A DNA stretch of 52,261 nucleotides from CAZKUN01 sp964555935 (GTDB taxonomy: Bacteria; Armatimonadota; Zipacnadia; Zipacnadales; VGFC01), in NCBI GenBank assembly GCA_964555935.1, contig CAZKUN010000033.1, positions 1 through 52,261 of the forward strand, given 5' to 3'. The position numbers were made by a program, and so were the translations under genes. Positions 26,208-33,400 of the stretch are shown here, one piece after another; the stretch's first letter is position 1, and every line of letters begins with the position of its first letter. A model generated the notes under the pieces. It searched no databases, was not told the DNA's origin, and saw only the letters and a list, made by a program, of their open reading frames with translations.

Positions 26208-27008
26208 TCAGACCCGTGCGGGCACAGGCAGTTCGAGCTGCAATCCTCTCAGCATTCGTCGGGCCTCTTCATTAGACGGGTCGAGGCTTAAGGCCTGCTT
26301 CAGTTCCCACTCAGCACGTCGGAAGTGCCTCAACCTGGCGTGAACCGCACCGAGATGCCAAAGGACCTCAGGACTGCTGTTGCCAGGGAGCAGCCTCGCG
26401 GCGCGCTCTAGATGAAACGCAGCCCGTTTGGACTCGCCCTGCCGGTAGAGCGCCCAGCCCAGGCTGTCGATGTAGTTCGGCTCCAGCGGCTGCAGCGCAA
26501 CCGCCTCCTCGATCAGCACCATGCCCTCCTCGACACGCACTCCCGCATCGACAATGCAGTAGCCCACATTGTTGAGCACCATCGCCAGTTGGCGCGGCGT
26601 GTCGAGTCCATACTTCGCGCGACCTTCAGTCAGCGCCTCATCCAGCAGTTGCTCACCGCGCTCCATCTCGCCGAGTTCCATCAGCAGGGGCGCGGCCGAC
26701 GTCTTGTAGGCAAGAGGGGCGTCGGCTCTCAGTGGCTCAAGGCACTCGAGGGCCCGGCCAGACTCGCCTAGCATCTGATACGGGCCGGCGAGCTGCTGAA
26801 GGAACTCCGGGTCGTTGGAGCGCAGGCGGAACACGAGGTCCAGCTTCTCAACGGCCTTCTCGCGGTCCGGCTGAGGCGAAAGGAGTTCCATCCTCGCCTG
26901 GACCAGCGCGCGGTTGGCCACGTACTCGGCCCGCATGTCCTTCACCACGCCACAGCCACTCAACGAGAGAGCCGAGGCCGCGGCAAGCAGAAGCGTGAGG
27001 CGTCTCAC
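26208..27008 (-). CDS. TPR lipoprotein coupled to the STAND gene
   Basis: 266 residues from the GTG at 27008 (GTG at 27011 is the alternative), giving a short basic N-terminus and the hydrophobic LTLLLAAASALSLSGC with a lipobox (LSGC), so it should be lipid-anchored after signal peptidase II cleavage. The rest is helical and made of TPR-like units: AVEKLDLVFRLRSNDPEFLQ, MLGESGRALECLEPL, GEMERGEQLLDEALTEGRAK, EPNYIDSLGWALYRQGESKR and HFRRAEWELKQALSLDPSNE. The start overlaps the TGA of the 1326-residue STAND protein (GTGA), so translation is probably coupled. This is unusual because the partner is predicted to be cytoplasmic. It may be an independent outer or inner membrane assembly factor placed here by chance. 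Confidence 0.8.
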   Translation of the reverse strand: MRRLTLLLAAASALSLSGCGVVKDMRAEYVANRALVQARMELLSPQPDREKAVEKLDLVFRLRSNDPEFLQQLAGPYQMLGESGRALECLEPLRADAPLAYKTSAAPLLMELGEMERGEQLLDEALTEGRAKYGLDTPRQLAMVLNNVGYCIVDAGVRVEEGMVLIEEAVALQPLEPNYIDSLGWALYRQGESKRAAFHLERAARLLPGNSSPEVLWHLGAVHARLRHFRRAEWELKQALSLDPSNEEARRMLRGLQLELPVPARV

Positions 27009-30000
27009 CACTTGGTATCCGATCCCGGGGGGGAGGTCTCCGCCTCGTGCGCGAAGCCCCACAGATCGTAGTAGCCCATTCCGACGATGACCAACTCGCC
27101 GGCGACGGCTGGCGACGAGTACACGCCGTAAGCCGTCTTCTCCTTCCAGCGCTCCTCACCCGTATTCACATCGAGGGCTCTGAGCGATCCATCCACCGAG
27201 CCGACGAAGGCGAGGTCGCCGGCCACAGCCGGTGACCCGCCGATCTCCTCGTCGTGCGTGACGTTCCAAAGCACTGAACCATCGTCAACGTTGAGAGCCA
27301 GCACGCTGCCGGCGGAATCGCCGAGAATGACGGCGGCGTCCGTCACGGCGGGTGAGCAACGCACGGGCGGCTGTAGCCCGGCGTATTCCCAAGCGATATC
27401 GCCCGTGGCCATGTCCAACGCAAAGAGCTTGCCGCTGTCTGACGGGCAGTAAGCGCGGCCGGCCACGATGGCCGGCGTCGATGAGATCTCGCCGCCCAGG
27501 TCCCGACTCCAGACCAACTCGCCCGAGCCCGCGTCGAGACAGCGCAACATGCGATCCCACGCGCCGATGACCAGCCGTTCGCCCTCAACGGCCGGCGCCG
27601 CGTAGATCTCGGCTTCGGCTCGGGAGCGCCAGAGTTCTTGTCCCTTCGCCAGCGCCACAGCCACGAGCGACCCATCTCGCGTCGCGGCATACGCCACGCC
27701 GTCCGCCACGCACGTGCCTGCGCGGATGGGCGACCCGACCGAGCGCGTCCACTGGCGATCGCCCGACGCGGCGTCGGCGCAATAGAGCGTTCCGTCCATC
27801 GATCCGAAGACCACCACGCCATCGGCGACGGCGGGTGACGACTCGACGCGGTCGCGCGTCGCGAACTCCCAGTTGAGCGTCCCGCTCCCAGCGTCTACAC
27901 AGTAAAGTCGGCCGTCACGCGACCCAACATACGCCATTCCGTTGACCACGGCGGGCGACGCCACGACGGCTTCTTCGGTCCTGAACGCCCAGCGGCGCGC
28001 CAGCGGCAGCTCGAGTTGCCGACGGCGGAACCCGCGACGGTTTGCTCCGCCACCACGCATGGGCCAGTCGATCGGCTCTTCCGCTGATGAGCGGGCGCGC
28101 ACCTCGCCCAGTTCTCGGAGAGCCGTTTCGATGGCATCGCGTCCGCCGGGATCGCGTACGTCGGCGAGGGACGCTTGCAGCGCCTGCTCGGCCTCGTCAA
28201 GCTCTCCGCGGGTCAGGCGCGCGCGGCCGATGGCATAGTTGACCTTAGCCAGCGACGAGGCGCGTGCCTTGCGGCGAGCGCTCTCAAGAGCATCGAGAGT
28301 CTTGGCGTCAGTGGCCAGGTGCCCGAGCGCGTAGGCAACGCTCCACGGGGCATCGGATTCGCCTACGATCCGCTGCAACAAGACGTTCTCCGCTCGACCC
28401 GAGCCGACCTGAGACAGCGCGCGCGTCGCCTGGTCCGTTAGCTCAGCATCATCGTCGCGCAGGGCACCGACCAGCGGCCCGACGTGGCGCTCTGTCCCGA
28501 TGATCCCGAGGGCGTGGGCCGCGCGCTGGCGTTTCGCGGGCTCGTCTGTCTTGAGCGAATCGACCAACTCGCGATCGTGAGACTCCAACGTGTGAGTCGC
28601 GCGCTCGCGGACGGTGTCGTCACGGTCATGCAAGCCGTCTACGAGCGTCGACAGCGCGTCCTCGTCAGCCGTCTGGCTGAGCCCGTCGGCGGCGGCGCGA
28701 CGCACTTGTTCGTCGGGATCGTGAAGCAGGCGGCGAAGGATTGGAATCCTCTCTGGCCCGATGTCAGTCGTTCGGCGCAGCCAGTAGTCCAGGTCAACGT
28801 CCTCGGTGGCCGCGGCGCGCAACACGGCCTCCATTTCGGGCTCGCCCAAACAGACATCACCGCGACACTCGCGAAGCCGGCGCAGCAATCGCAGTGGCGG
28901 CAACACGCGCGTGTGGACCCACTCATCGGTTGCGCGCGCGATCGCATCCCCATACTTCGCCGCCGAGACAAGTCGCTCAGACAGATCCGCGCCCATCTCC
29001 TCGGCGATGTACGGGTGGATCAACTCGTAGCGGCGGTCCGCTTCCTTACCGATGCCGCGAACGAGGCGCAAGTCCGTCAGCCGCGCAAGCACGCGCTCCA
29101 CCACCTCGCGCTCAAGGGCGCACTCCTCGGCGATACGGTCGAGGGTCTTTGGCACGGTGGTGCGTTGCGATCCGACCAGGCGCTTCATTATCGTGCGGGC
29201 GGCGCGACGGTCTCGCTGACCCAGCTTCGAGAGGGGGAACTCAACACACTCGCTGAGCATCTCCTCCGCGCCATGCAGAAACTCGTACATCTTCAGCGTG
29301 ATGGATGAGCCGCCGACCGAGCGGTGCTCGTAGAGCCGGTTCATCACTATCTGCAGGTGTGCCGGCAGAACGCCGCCGTCGTCTAGATCGGCCACCGCAC
29401 GCTCGGCGGCCTCGATCTCCGGGTAGCAAAGGAACGCCGGCCCCGGCTTGAGAATGGCGTCGATCGCCTCGCTGTCATTGAGCCGGCCCAGTCTGAGTAC
29501 GGACGCGAAGATGTCCGGCCAGAATTCCTGGAGATCGAGCAGGTAGCCCAGGAATTCCTCGCGGACGGCGATGCAGAGACGCCATTTCTCGCCCAACCGT
29601 TCGGCGCACTCGGCCATCACCCGCCCGAAACCCCGTCGCGTGGCGGGACCACGGCGGACGATGCAATGTTCGAAACCATCGACGTAAACCGCGATACCGG
29701 TCTCCGCGGCATCGACGGCCTCAACCATGGCGTCAGTGAAATACTCGGCCGAGAGACCCTCCGACCCCAGCCATCCACGGTCATTGAGGGCGGCTTCCAC
29801 CGCGACGCGCGTGTCTTCCACGGGATCGCCGGTACACCTGACCACGACGGGAATCCACTTCGGGCGTTCGTCGGCTTCCTTCTCATCCGCGACCATCGAC
29901 GCCGCAACGCCGGCGCGTAGCAGCGAGGATTTTCCGATTCCGTCCGGGCCGCAGAGAATCGTAGCGGGGTTCTCGCTCGTAAGCCGCCGGAGTTCCTCGG

Positions 30001-30985
30001 TCTCAGCGTCCCGACCATAGAAGAGGTCGGCATGGCGGGTGTCGAAGTGGTCGAGGTACCGATATGGGCCGCCTGGCAGAACCGTCAGGTCCTTCCGGCC
30101 ATCGGTGCGTCGGCTCTTGCGGCGCTGAAGGCGATGATGGAGCTTGCCGAAGAACTCGTCGAAGGTGCCCGCCTCGCGACAGATGAGGTTTCGTGGCGAC
30201 CCGCGTCGCTGAAGCAGTGCCATCACGTCCGGCTGATAGGCGTGGAACTTGGCCGCCGCCGGCGTCTCAACACGCAGCTCATCGTAGCGCTCGCGGTTCT
30301 CAACCGGCACGATACGGTTGACCCAGTACATGCGGTCGCCATCGGTCGGGGCCAAATGCAGCATCACCGAATCTCGATCGGCGTATGCGGCAACCACCAA
30401 CAGTGACCGAAGCGCATCGCGGAAGTACGTAGCGACGGGGGCGAGGGCCTTGGAGAACTCGTCCTGCGTCAGCGGCAGGAGACCTCGTTCGAGGTCGCCA
30501 CCGATCTTCACCACTGTGATCCGCGTCGACTCCTCGATCGCCAAGCGGATCTGCTCAGGCGCGTCGAGGCCGACTCGAAGCAGGTTGAAATCGCGTTCGG
30601 GTTCGAGGCGCTGGTGCTCGAGGGCTTGCTCGATGAGGTTATCGGGTGAGGCCCAGAAGATGATGCTGAAGTAGCCGTCTTTGATCATCCGGGCGAGACG
30701 GATGTGCCCCTCGGACGTGCGGGAATCCTCGAGCGCCTCGCTCACGAGGCGGCACCGCTCCTCGTGATCGGGTTGCTGGGCCGCCCAGGCGTCCGTGGTT
30801 GCTCGGTCGCCGTGCTCAAGGACGCGCGGGGGCTCCGTCCCAGTCTCGCGCCGGGCGGTGTCCTCGATGATCTCTTGCGGTGTCTTGCCGCTGGGTGAGA
30901 GCAGCATCCCGCTGCCGACGAGCAGCGCGTGCTTGCCGACTTCGTGGCGATGGCGTTTTACGAACTCCGCTATCGGACCCAGCAT
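27005..30985 (-). CDS. SIR2-like / STAND NTPase / HEAT / PQQ beta-propeller protein
   Basis: 1326 residues, no signal or membrane helix. Residues about 18-285 look SIR2-like: HALLVGSGMLLSPSG (18-33, Gly-rich loop), a FWASPDNLIEQAL segment where TNxDxLLExxL is expected (110-122), VVKIGGDLE (158-166) in place of KxHGD, and LRSLLVVAAYADRDSVMLHL. The catalytic His is therefore Gly and the TN is AS. Residues 320-660 are an nSTAND-type NTPase: LFYGRDAETEELRRL, P-loop GPDGIGKSSLLRAG (346-359), Walker B IAVYVDGFEH (431-440), and ELIHPYIAEEM after a winged helix. Residues 740-900 are HEAT repeats. Residues 1000-1320 hold seven to eight PQQ-type blades (SxxVADGxVxVGSxDGxLYxxDAxxGxxxW). The order effector, switch, sensor is that of Avs-type STAND defence or signalling proteins. 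It is coupled to a TPR lipoprotein, downstream of a tRNA. Confidence 0.75.
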   Translation of the reverse strand: MLGPIAEFVKRHRHEVGKHALLVGSGMLLSPSGKTPQEIIEDTARRETGTEPPRVLEHGDRATTDAWAAQQPDHEERCRLVSEALEDSRTSEGHIRLARMIKDGYFSIIFWASPDNLIEQALEHQRLEPERDFNLLRVGLDAPEQIRLAIEESTRITVVKIGGDLERGLLPLTQDEFSKALAPVATYFRDALRSLLVVAAYADRDSVMLHLAPTDGDRMYWVNRIVPVENRERYDELRVETPAAAKFHAYQPDVMALLQRRGSPRNLICREAGTFDEFFGKLHHRLQRRKSRRTDGRKDLTVLPGGPYRYLDHFDTRHADLFYGRDAETEELRRLTSENPATILCGPDGIGKSSLLRAGVAASMVADEKEADERPKWIPVVVRCTGDPVEDTRVAVEAALNDRGWLGSEGLSAEYFTDAMVEAVDAAETGIAVYVDGFEHCIVRRGPATRRGFGRVMAECAERLGEKWRLCIAVREEFLGYLLDLQEFWPDIFASVLRLGRLNDSEAIDAILKPGPAFLCYPEIEAAERAVADLDDGGVLPAHLQIVMNRLYEHRSVGGSSITLKMYEFLHGAEEMLSECVEFPLSKLGQRDRRAARTIMKRLVGSQRTTVPKTLDRIAEECALEREVVERVLARLTDLRLVRGIGKEADRRYELIHPYIAEEMGADLSERLVSAAKYGDAIARATDEWVHTRVLPPLRLLRRLRECRGDVCLGEPEMEAVLRAAATEDVDLDYWLRRTTDIGPERIPILRRLLHDPDEQVRRAAADGLSQTADEDALSTLVDGLHDRDDTVRERATHTLESHDRELVDSLKTDEPAKRQRAAHALGIIGTERHVGPLVGALRDDDAELTDQATRALSQVGSGRAENVLLQRIVGESDAPWSVAYALGHLATDAKTLDALESARRKARASSLAKVNYAIGRARLTRGELDEAEQALQASLADVRDPGGRDAIETALRELGEVRARSSAEEPIDWPMRGGGANRRGFRRRQLELPLARRWAFRTEEAVVASPAVVNGMAYVGSRDGRLYCVDAGSGTLNWEFATRDRVESSPAVADGVVVFGSMDGTLYCADAASGDRQWTRSVGSPIRAGTCVADGVAYAATRDGSLVAVALAKGQELWRSRAEAEIYAAPAVEGERLVIGAWDRMLRCLDAGSGELVWSRDLGGEISSTPAIVAGRAYCPSDSGKLFALDMATGDIAWEYAGLQPPVRCSPAVTDAAVILGDSAGSVLALNVDDGSVLWNVTHDEEIGGSPAVAGDLAFVGSVDGSLRALDVNTGEERWKEKTAYGVYSSPAVAGELVIVGMGYYDLWGFAHEAETSPPGSDTKW

Positions 30986-31081
30986 CGTGGGTTAGCTATA
31001 GGGGAAGGGCCCTGGCGGGCGGCGCCCGCGGGGCTCAGGCGGTCGATGGATCGAGGCACCAACCCATCATATACAGCGAAC

Positions 31082-31099
31082 GGGCGGCCGAGGCCGCCC
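31082..31099. other. Inverted repeat in the tRNA-STAND intergenic region
   Basis: GGGCGGCC-GA-GGCCGCCC is a perfect 8-bp inverted repeat. On the plus strand it is followed by ATTTTC, on the minus strand by no T-run. The 202 bases from 30986 to 31187 contain nothing else obvious. It may be an operator, or it may act as a weak transcription end point; function is not decided by the sequence. Confidence 0.3.
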
Positions 31100-31187
31100 A
31101 TTTTCACTGTCTCCCCCACGCCTCCGTTTGCCCCGCGCCGGGCCAAGGCCGGCGTCGGGGGGCTTCTGCATTGCTCATTTCGATCAT

Positions 31188-31264
31188 TGGTGGGCCCGGC
31201 TGGACTCGAACCAGCGACAAACCGGTTATGAGCCGGTTGCTCTAACCGACTGAGCTACGGGCCC
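31188..31264 (-). tRNA. tRNA with CAT anticodon (Met or lysidine-type Ile)
   Basis: 77 bases including an encoded CCA (31188-31190). The acceptor is GGGCCCG/CGGGCCC (31258-31264 with 31192-31198), the D arm contains AGCTCAGTCGGTTAGAGC, the anticodon stem is ACCGG/CCGGT with loop CTCATAA, so the anticodon is CAT (31228-31230), and the T arm is CTGG-TTCGAGT-CCAG. The first pair is a normal G-C, so it is not the initiator. It may be elongator tRNA-Met or tRNA-Ile2, whose C34 is modified to lysidine; the T arm TCGCTGGTTC resembles Ile2, but this is not decisive. Confidence 0.95.
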
Positions 31265-31326
31265 ACGATTCAGGATAGCGGCGGGACTTCGGCAGAGCCC
31301 CTTCGGGCCCCTTCCAGCCGCGGAAG

Positions 31327-33384
31327 TTAGTTCAGATAGTCGAGTAGCGGACGGCTCCGGGCCGGGTGCCGCAGCTTCTTGAGCGCCTTGGCCTCGATCT
31401 GGCGAATACGCTCGCGCGTGACGCTGAACTGCTGGCCGACTTCCTCGAGCGTGCGCGGATAACCATCGTCCAGCCCGAAACGCAGCTTCAGCACTTCGCG
31501 CTCACGCGGGTTGAGCTGGCCGAGCAAGTTTTCGAGCTGCTCCCTAAGCACCAGGTTGCTGGCTGCGTCGACCGGCGACCGCACCTCGTCGTCAGGCACG
31601 AAATCGCCAAGGTGGCTGTTCTCTTCCTCGCCAACGGGTGCCTCAAGAGACAGCGGCTCGGGGGCAATGCGCTTTATCTCGCTCACGCGCTCAAGCGGCG
31701 GCTCGCGGCCGAGCTGCTGCAGTAGCTGGCGTGACGTCTTGACCAGCCGATTGATCGTCTCGACCATGTGGACCGGGATGCGGATAATCCGCCCCTGGTC
31801 CGCGATGGCGCGAGTGATGGCCTGGCGCACCCACCATGTTGCGTACGTGCTGAACTTGTAGCCCTTGCGGAAGTCGAACTTCTCGACCGCACGCATCAGG
31901 CCAATGTTGCCTTCCTGGATCAGGTCCAGGAAGCTCATCGAGCAGCGGCCCGTGTACTTCTTTGCGATGCTCACGACAAGGCGCAGGTTTGCTTCGGCGA
32001 GCTTCTTGATCGCCTCTTCGTCCTTGACCTTGAGCGCGTCGGGCGTCTGCGTGGTCACGTCCATCTGGCGCGAGAAACCGACCTCAACGAGAGCACTTGT
32101 ACCCACGTTCAGTTCTTCGTCCGCGGGATGGACGGGCACGGCCGCAGGCTCGTCCGACTCCGTCTCGGTCCGGAAAGTCACCTTGACCGACCGCCGCAAC
32201 TGCATGCCGGACGCGTCCCGAACGCCCTGTTGGCCGCCACGCACGGTGAACGTATACTCCCCACCGGGTTCAAGGGATCCGACGGGGAGGAAACACACCT
32301 GGTTCTCGGCCGACACATACTCTACGGAGCCCAGGATGCAGTTCCCGTCAGCATCATCGATGCTGATGGTGCCGCGGCCGATGGACTTCGGGTCAAGCGG
32401 CTTGTTGATCGTCGCCGTTACGGCTGTAGCGGTCGGCACGGCATCCTGATCCGCGGCAGGGACGGTCTCAATAACCTTGGGACCGGCGCGGTTCGGTGCC
32501 GTGACGAAGCTCAGCGTCTGGCTCTTCTGAAGCAACCGCCCGTCTTCGCTGCGGGCGCCATCACGGCCGCCCACGATCGTGAGCGCGTACGTCGAGCGAT
32601 ACCGCAATGGCTGCAGCGGGCTGAACCGCACGCGCCCTGGGCGATCGTCCAACGTAAGCGTGCCGGGGACAGGTCGGTCCTTCTGGTCCACCAGGAGCAC
32701 GGGCTGAGTGTGTCGCAGCGAGTCCGCAACGGAGTCATCGAAGTCGACCACAACATCAGCGGCGATGTCGACATCACGAGCGCCCTTGGCGGGAATCGTC
32801 CGGCGGACGCGAAGCGGCGAGCCCGCGCGAGCCGTGCGGAACACCCACTGAGTGTCCTTCGGTATCCGCCGGCTGGACATGTCGCGCATGCCGCTCTCGC
32901 CGCCACGAACCGTGATCGTATACGCGACGTCGTGCTCCAGCCGCTCGTTCGGCTCGAACGTGATGACGTTGCGAAGGCGGTCATACACGACCTCGCCATC
33001 GCCCTTCTGGATACGACGCGCGAGCACGACCTCTTCCCGCGGTGACAGCAACGGGAAGCGGCCGATGCCGCGGAGATACATCCTCACTGAATCGTCGATC
33101 GGGATGCCCTCTAGTTCAGAGAGAGCCTGATCGTCCAGCTCATCGGCATCGCTGTCGTCCGCGGCTTCGTCCTTGTTCGCGGCCGGCGCGGCGTCCGATA
33201 TCTGTACGCCCGCGTCCGCCAGAAGCCGATAGAGTTCATCGGCCGCCTGGGCGTCGAGGCTCTCTACTTCGCTAAGAGCATCCTGGATGTCCTGCAGTGA
33301 CAACGAGCCCTGGCGCTTGCCCTTGCGGAGCAGCGCCCGGACCTCCTTGATCTCCTGCAGGGCGGATGCCTGTTCACGCCCCAA
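31327..33384 (-). CDS. rpoD: Primary sigma factor (RpoD/SigA) interrupted by surface-type Ig-like repeats
   Basis: 685 residues. The N-terminus (1-95) looks like region 1.1 with an acidic linker. Region 1.2 is VRMYLRGIGRFPLLSPREEV (100-119) ending in RIQKGD. Then 326 residues (130-455) of Big_5/SbsA Ig-like repeats interrupt the chain before EEAIKKLAEANLRLVVSIAKKY. Region 2 is otherwise normal (LIQEGNIGLMRAVEKFDFRK, YKFSTYATWWVRQAITRAIA), with an extra residue in GRCSMSFLDL (usual GRGMSFLDL). Region 3.0 HMVETINRL is kept, but about 11 residues of region 3.1 are missing after LGREP. Region 4 is complete (TLEEVGQQFSVTRERIRQIE). The start is a TTG at 33384 preceded by GGGAGCTGAGG; no ATG precedes region 1.2. 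It follows dnaG by 16 bases. Removing the insert restores the uninterrupted Bacillus-type order KGD-EEA. Confidence 0.93.
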   Translation of the reverse strand: MGREQASALQEIKEVRALLRKGKRQGSLSLQDIQDALSEVESLDAQAADELYRLLADAGVQISDAAPAANKDEAADDSDADELDDQALSELEGIPIDDSVRMYLRGIGRFPLLSPREEVVLARRIQKGDGEVVYDRLRNVITFEPNERLEHDVAYTITVRGGESGMRDMSSRRIPKDTQWVFRTARAGSPLRVRRTIPAKGARDVDIAADVVVDFDDSVADSLRHTQPVLLVDQKDRPVPGTLTLDDRPGRVRFSPLQPLRYRSTYALTIVGGRDGARSEDGRLLQKSQTLSFVTAPNRAGPKVIETVPAADQDAVPTATAVTATINKPLDPKSIGRGTISIDDADGNCILGSVEYVSAENQVCFLPVGSLEPGGEYTFTVRGGQQGVRDASGMQLRRSVKVTFRTETESDEPAAVPVHPADEELNVGTSALVEVGFSRQMDVTTQTPDALKVKDEEAIKKLAEANLRLVVSIAKKYTGRCSMSFLDLIQEGNIGLMRAVEKFDFRKGYKFSTYATWWVRQAITRAIADQGRIIRIPVHMVETINRLVKTSRQLLQQLGREPPLERVSEIKRIAPEPLSLEAPVGEEENSHLGDFVPDDEVRSPVDAASNLVLREQLENLLGQLNPREREVLKLRFGLDDGYPRTLEEVGQQFSVTRERIRQIEAKALKKLRHPARSRPLLDYLN
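32020..32997 (-). repeat. Insertion of three periods of Big_5/SbsA Ig-like repeats within rpoD
   Basis: Residues 130-455 of the sigma factor. Its first 55 residues are the C-terminal half of a Big_5 unit (NVITFEPNERLEHDVAYTIT and VRGGESGMRD), then come two complete units of about 110 residues (each ending in TYALTIVGGRDG... or EYTFTVRGGQQGVRDASG... with a FxT end), and the last 48 residues are the N-terminal half of a unit (VHPADEELNVGTSALVEVGF). The halves at the two ends would join into one whole unit. The junctions read AAG-GGC-GAT on the left and AAG-GAC-GAA on the right, a near-identical 8-base match. These domains usually occur in extracellular or periplasmic proteins. Confidence 0.88.
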
Positions 33385-33400
33385 CCTACCTCAGCTCCCT

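Noticed and set aside
31265..31326. Terminator between rpoD and the tRNA
   Set aside because: Only short GC stems such as GCCC/GGGC with a 4-base loop and no U-tract; readthrough into the tRNA or processing is equally possible.
31768..33045. Plus-strand open frame of 425 codons opposite rpoD
   Set aside because: Complementary-frame shadow of the sigma factor; the sense strand has the recognisable domains.
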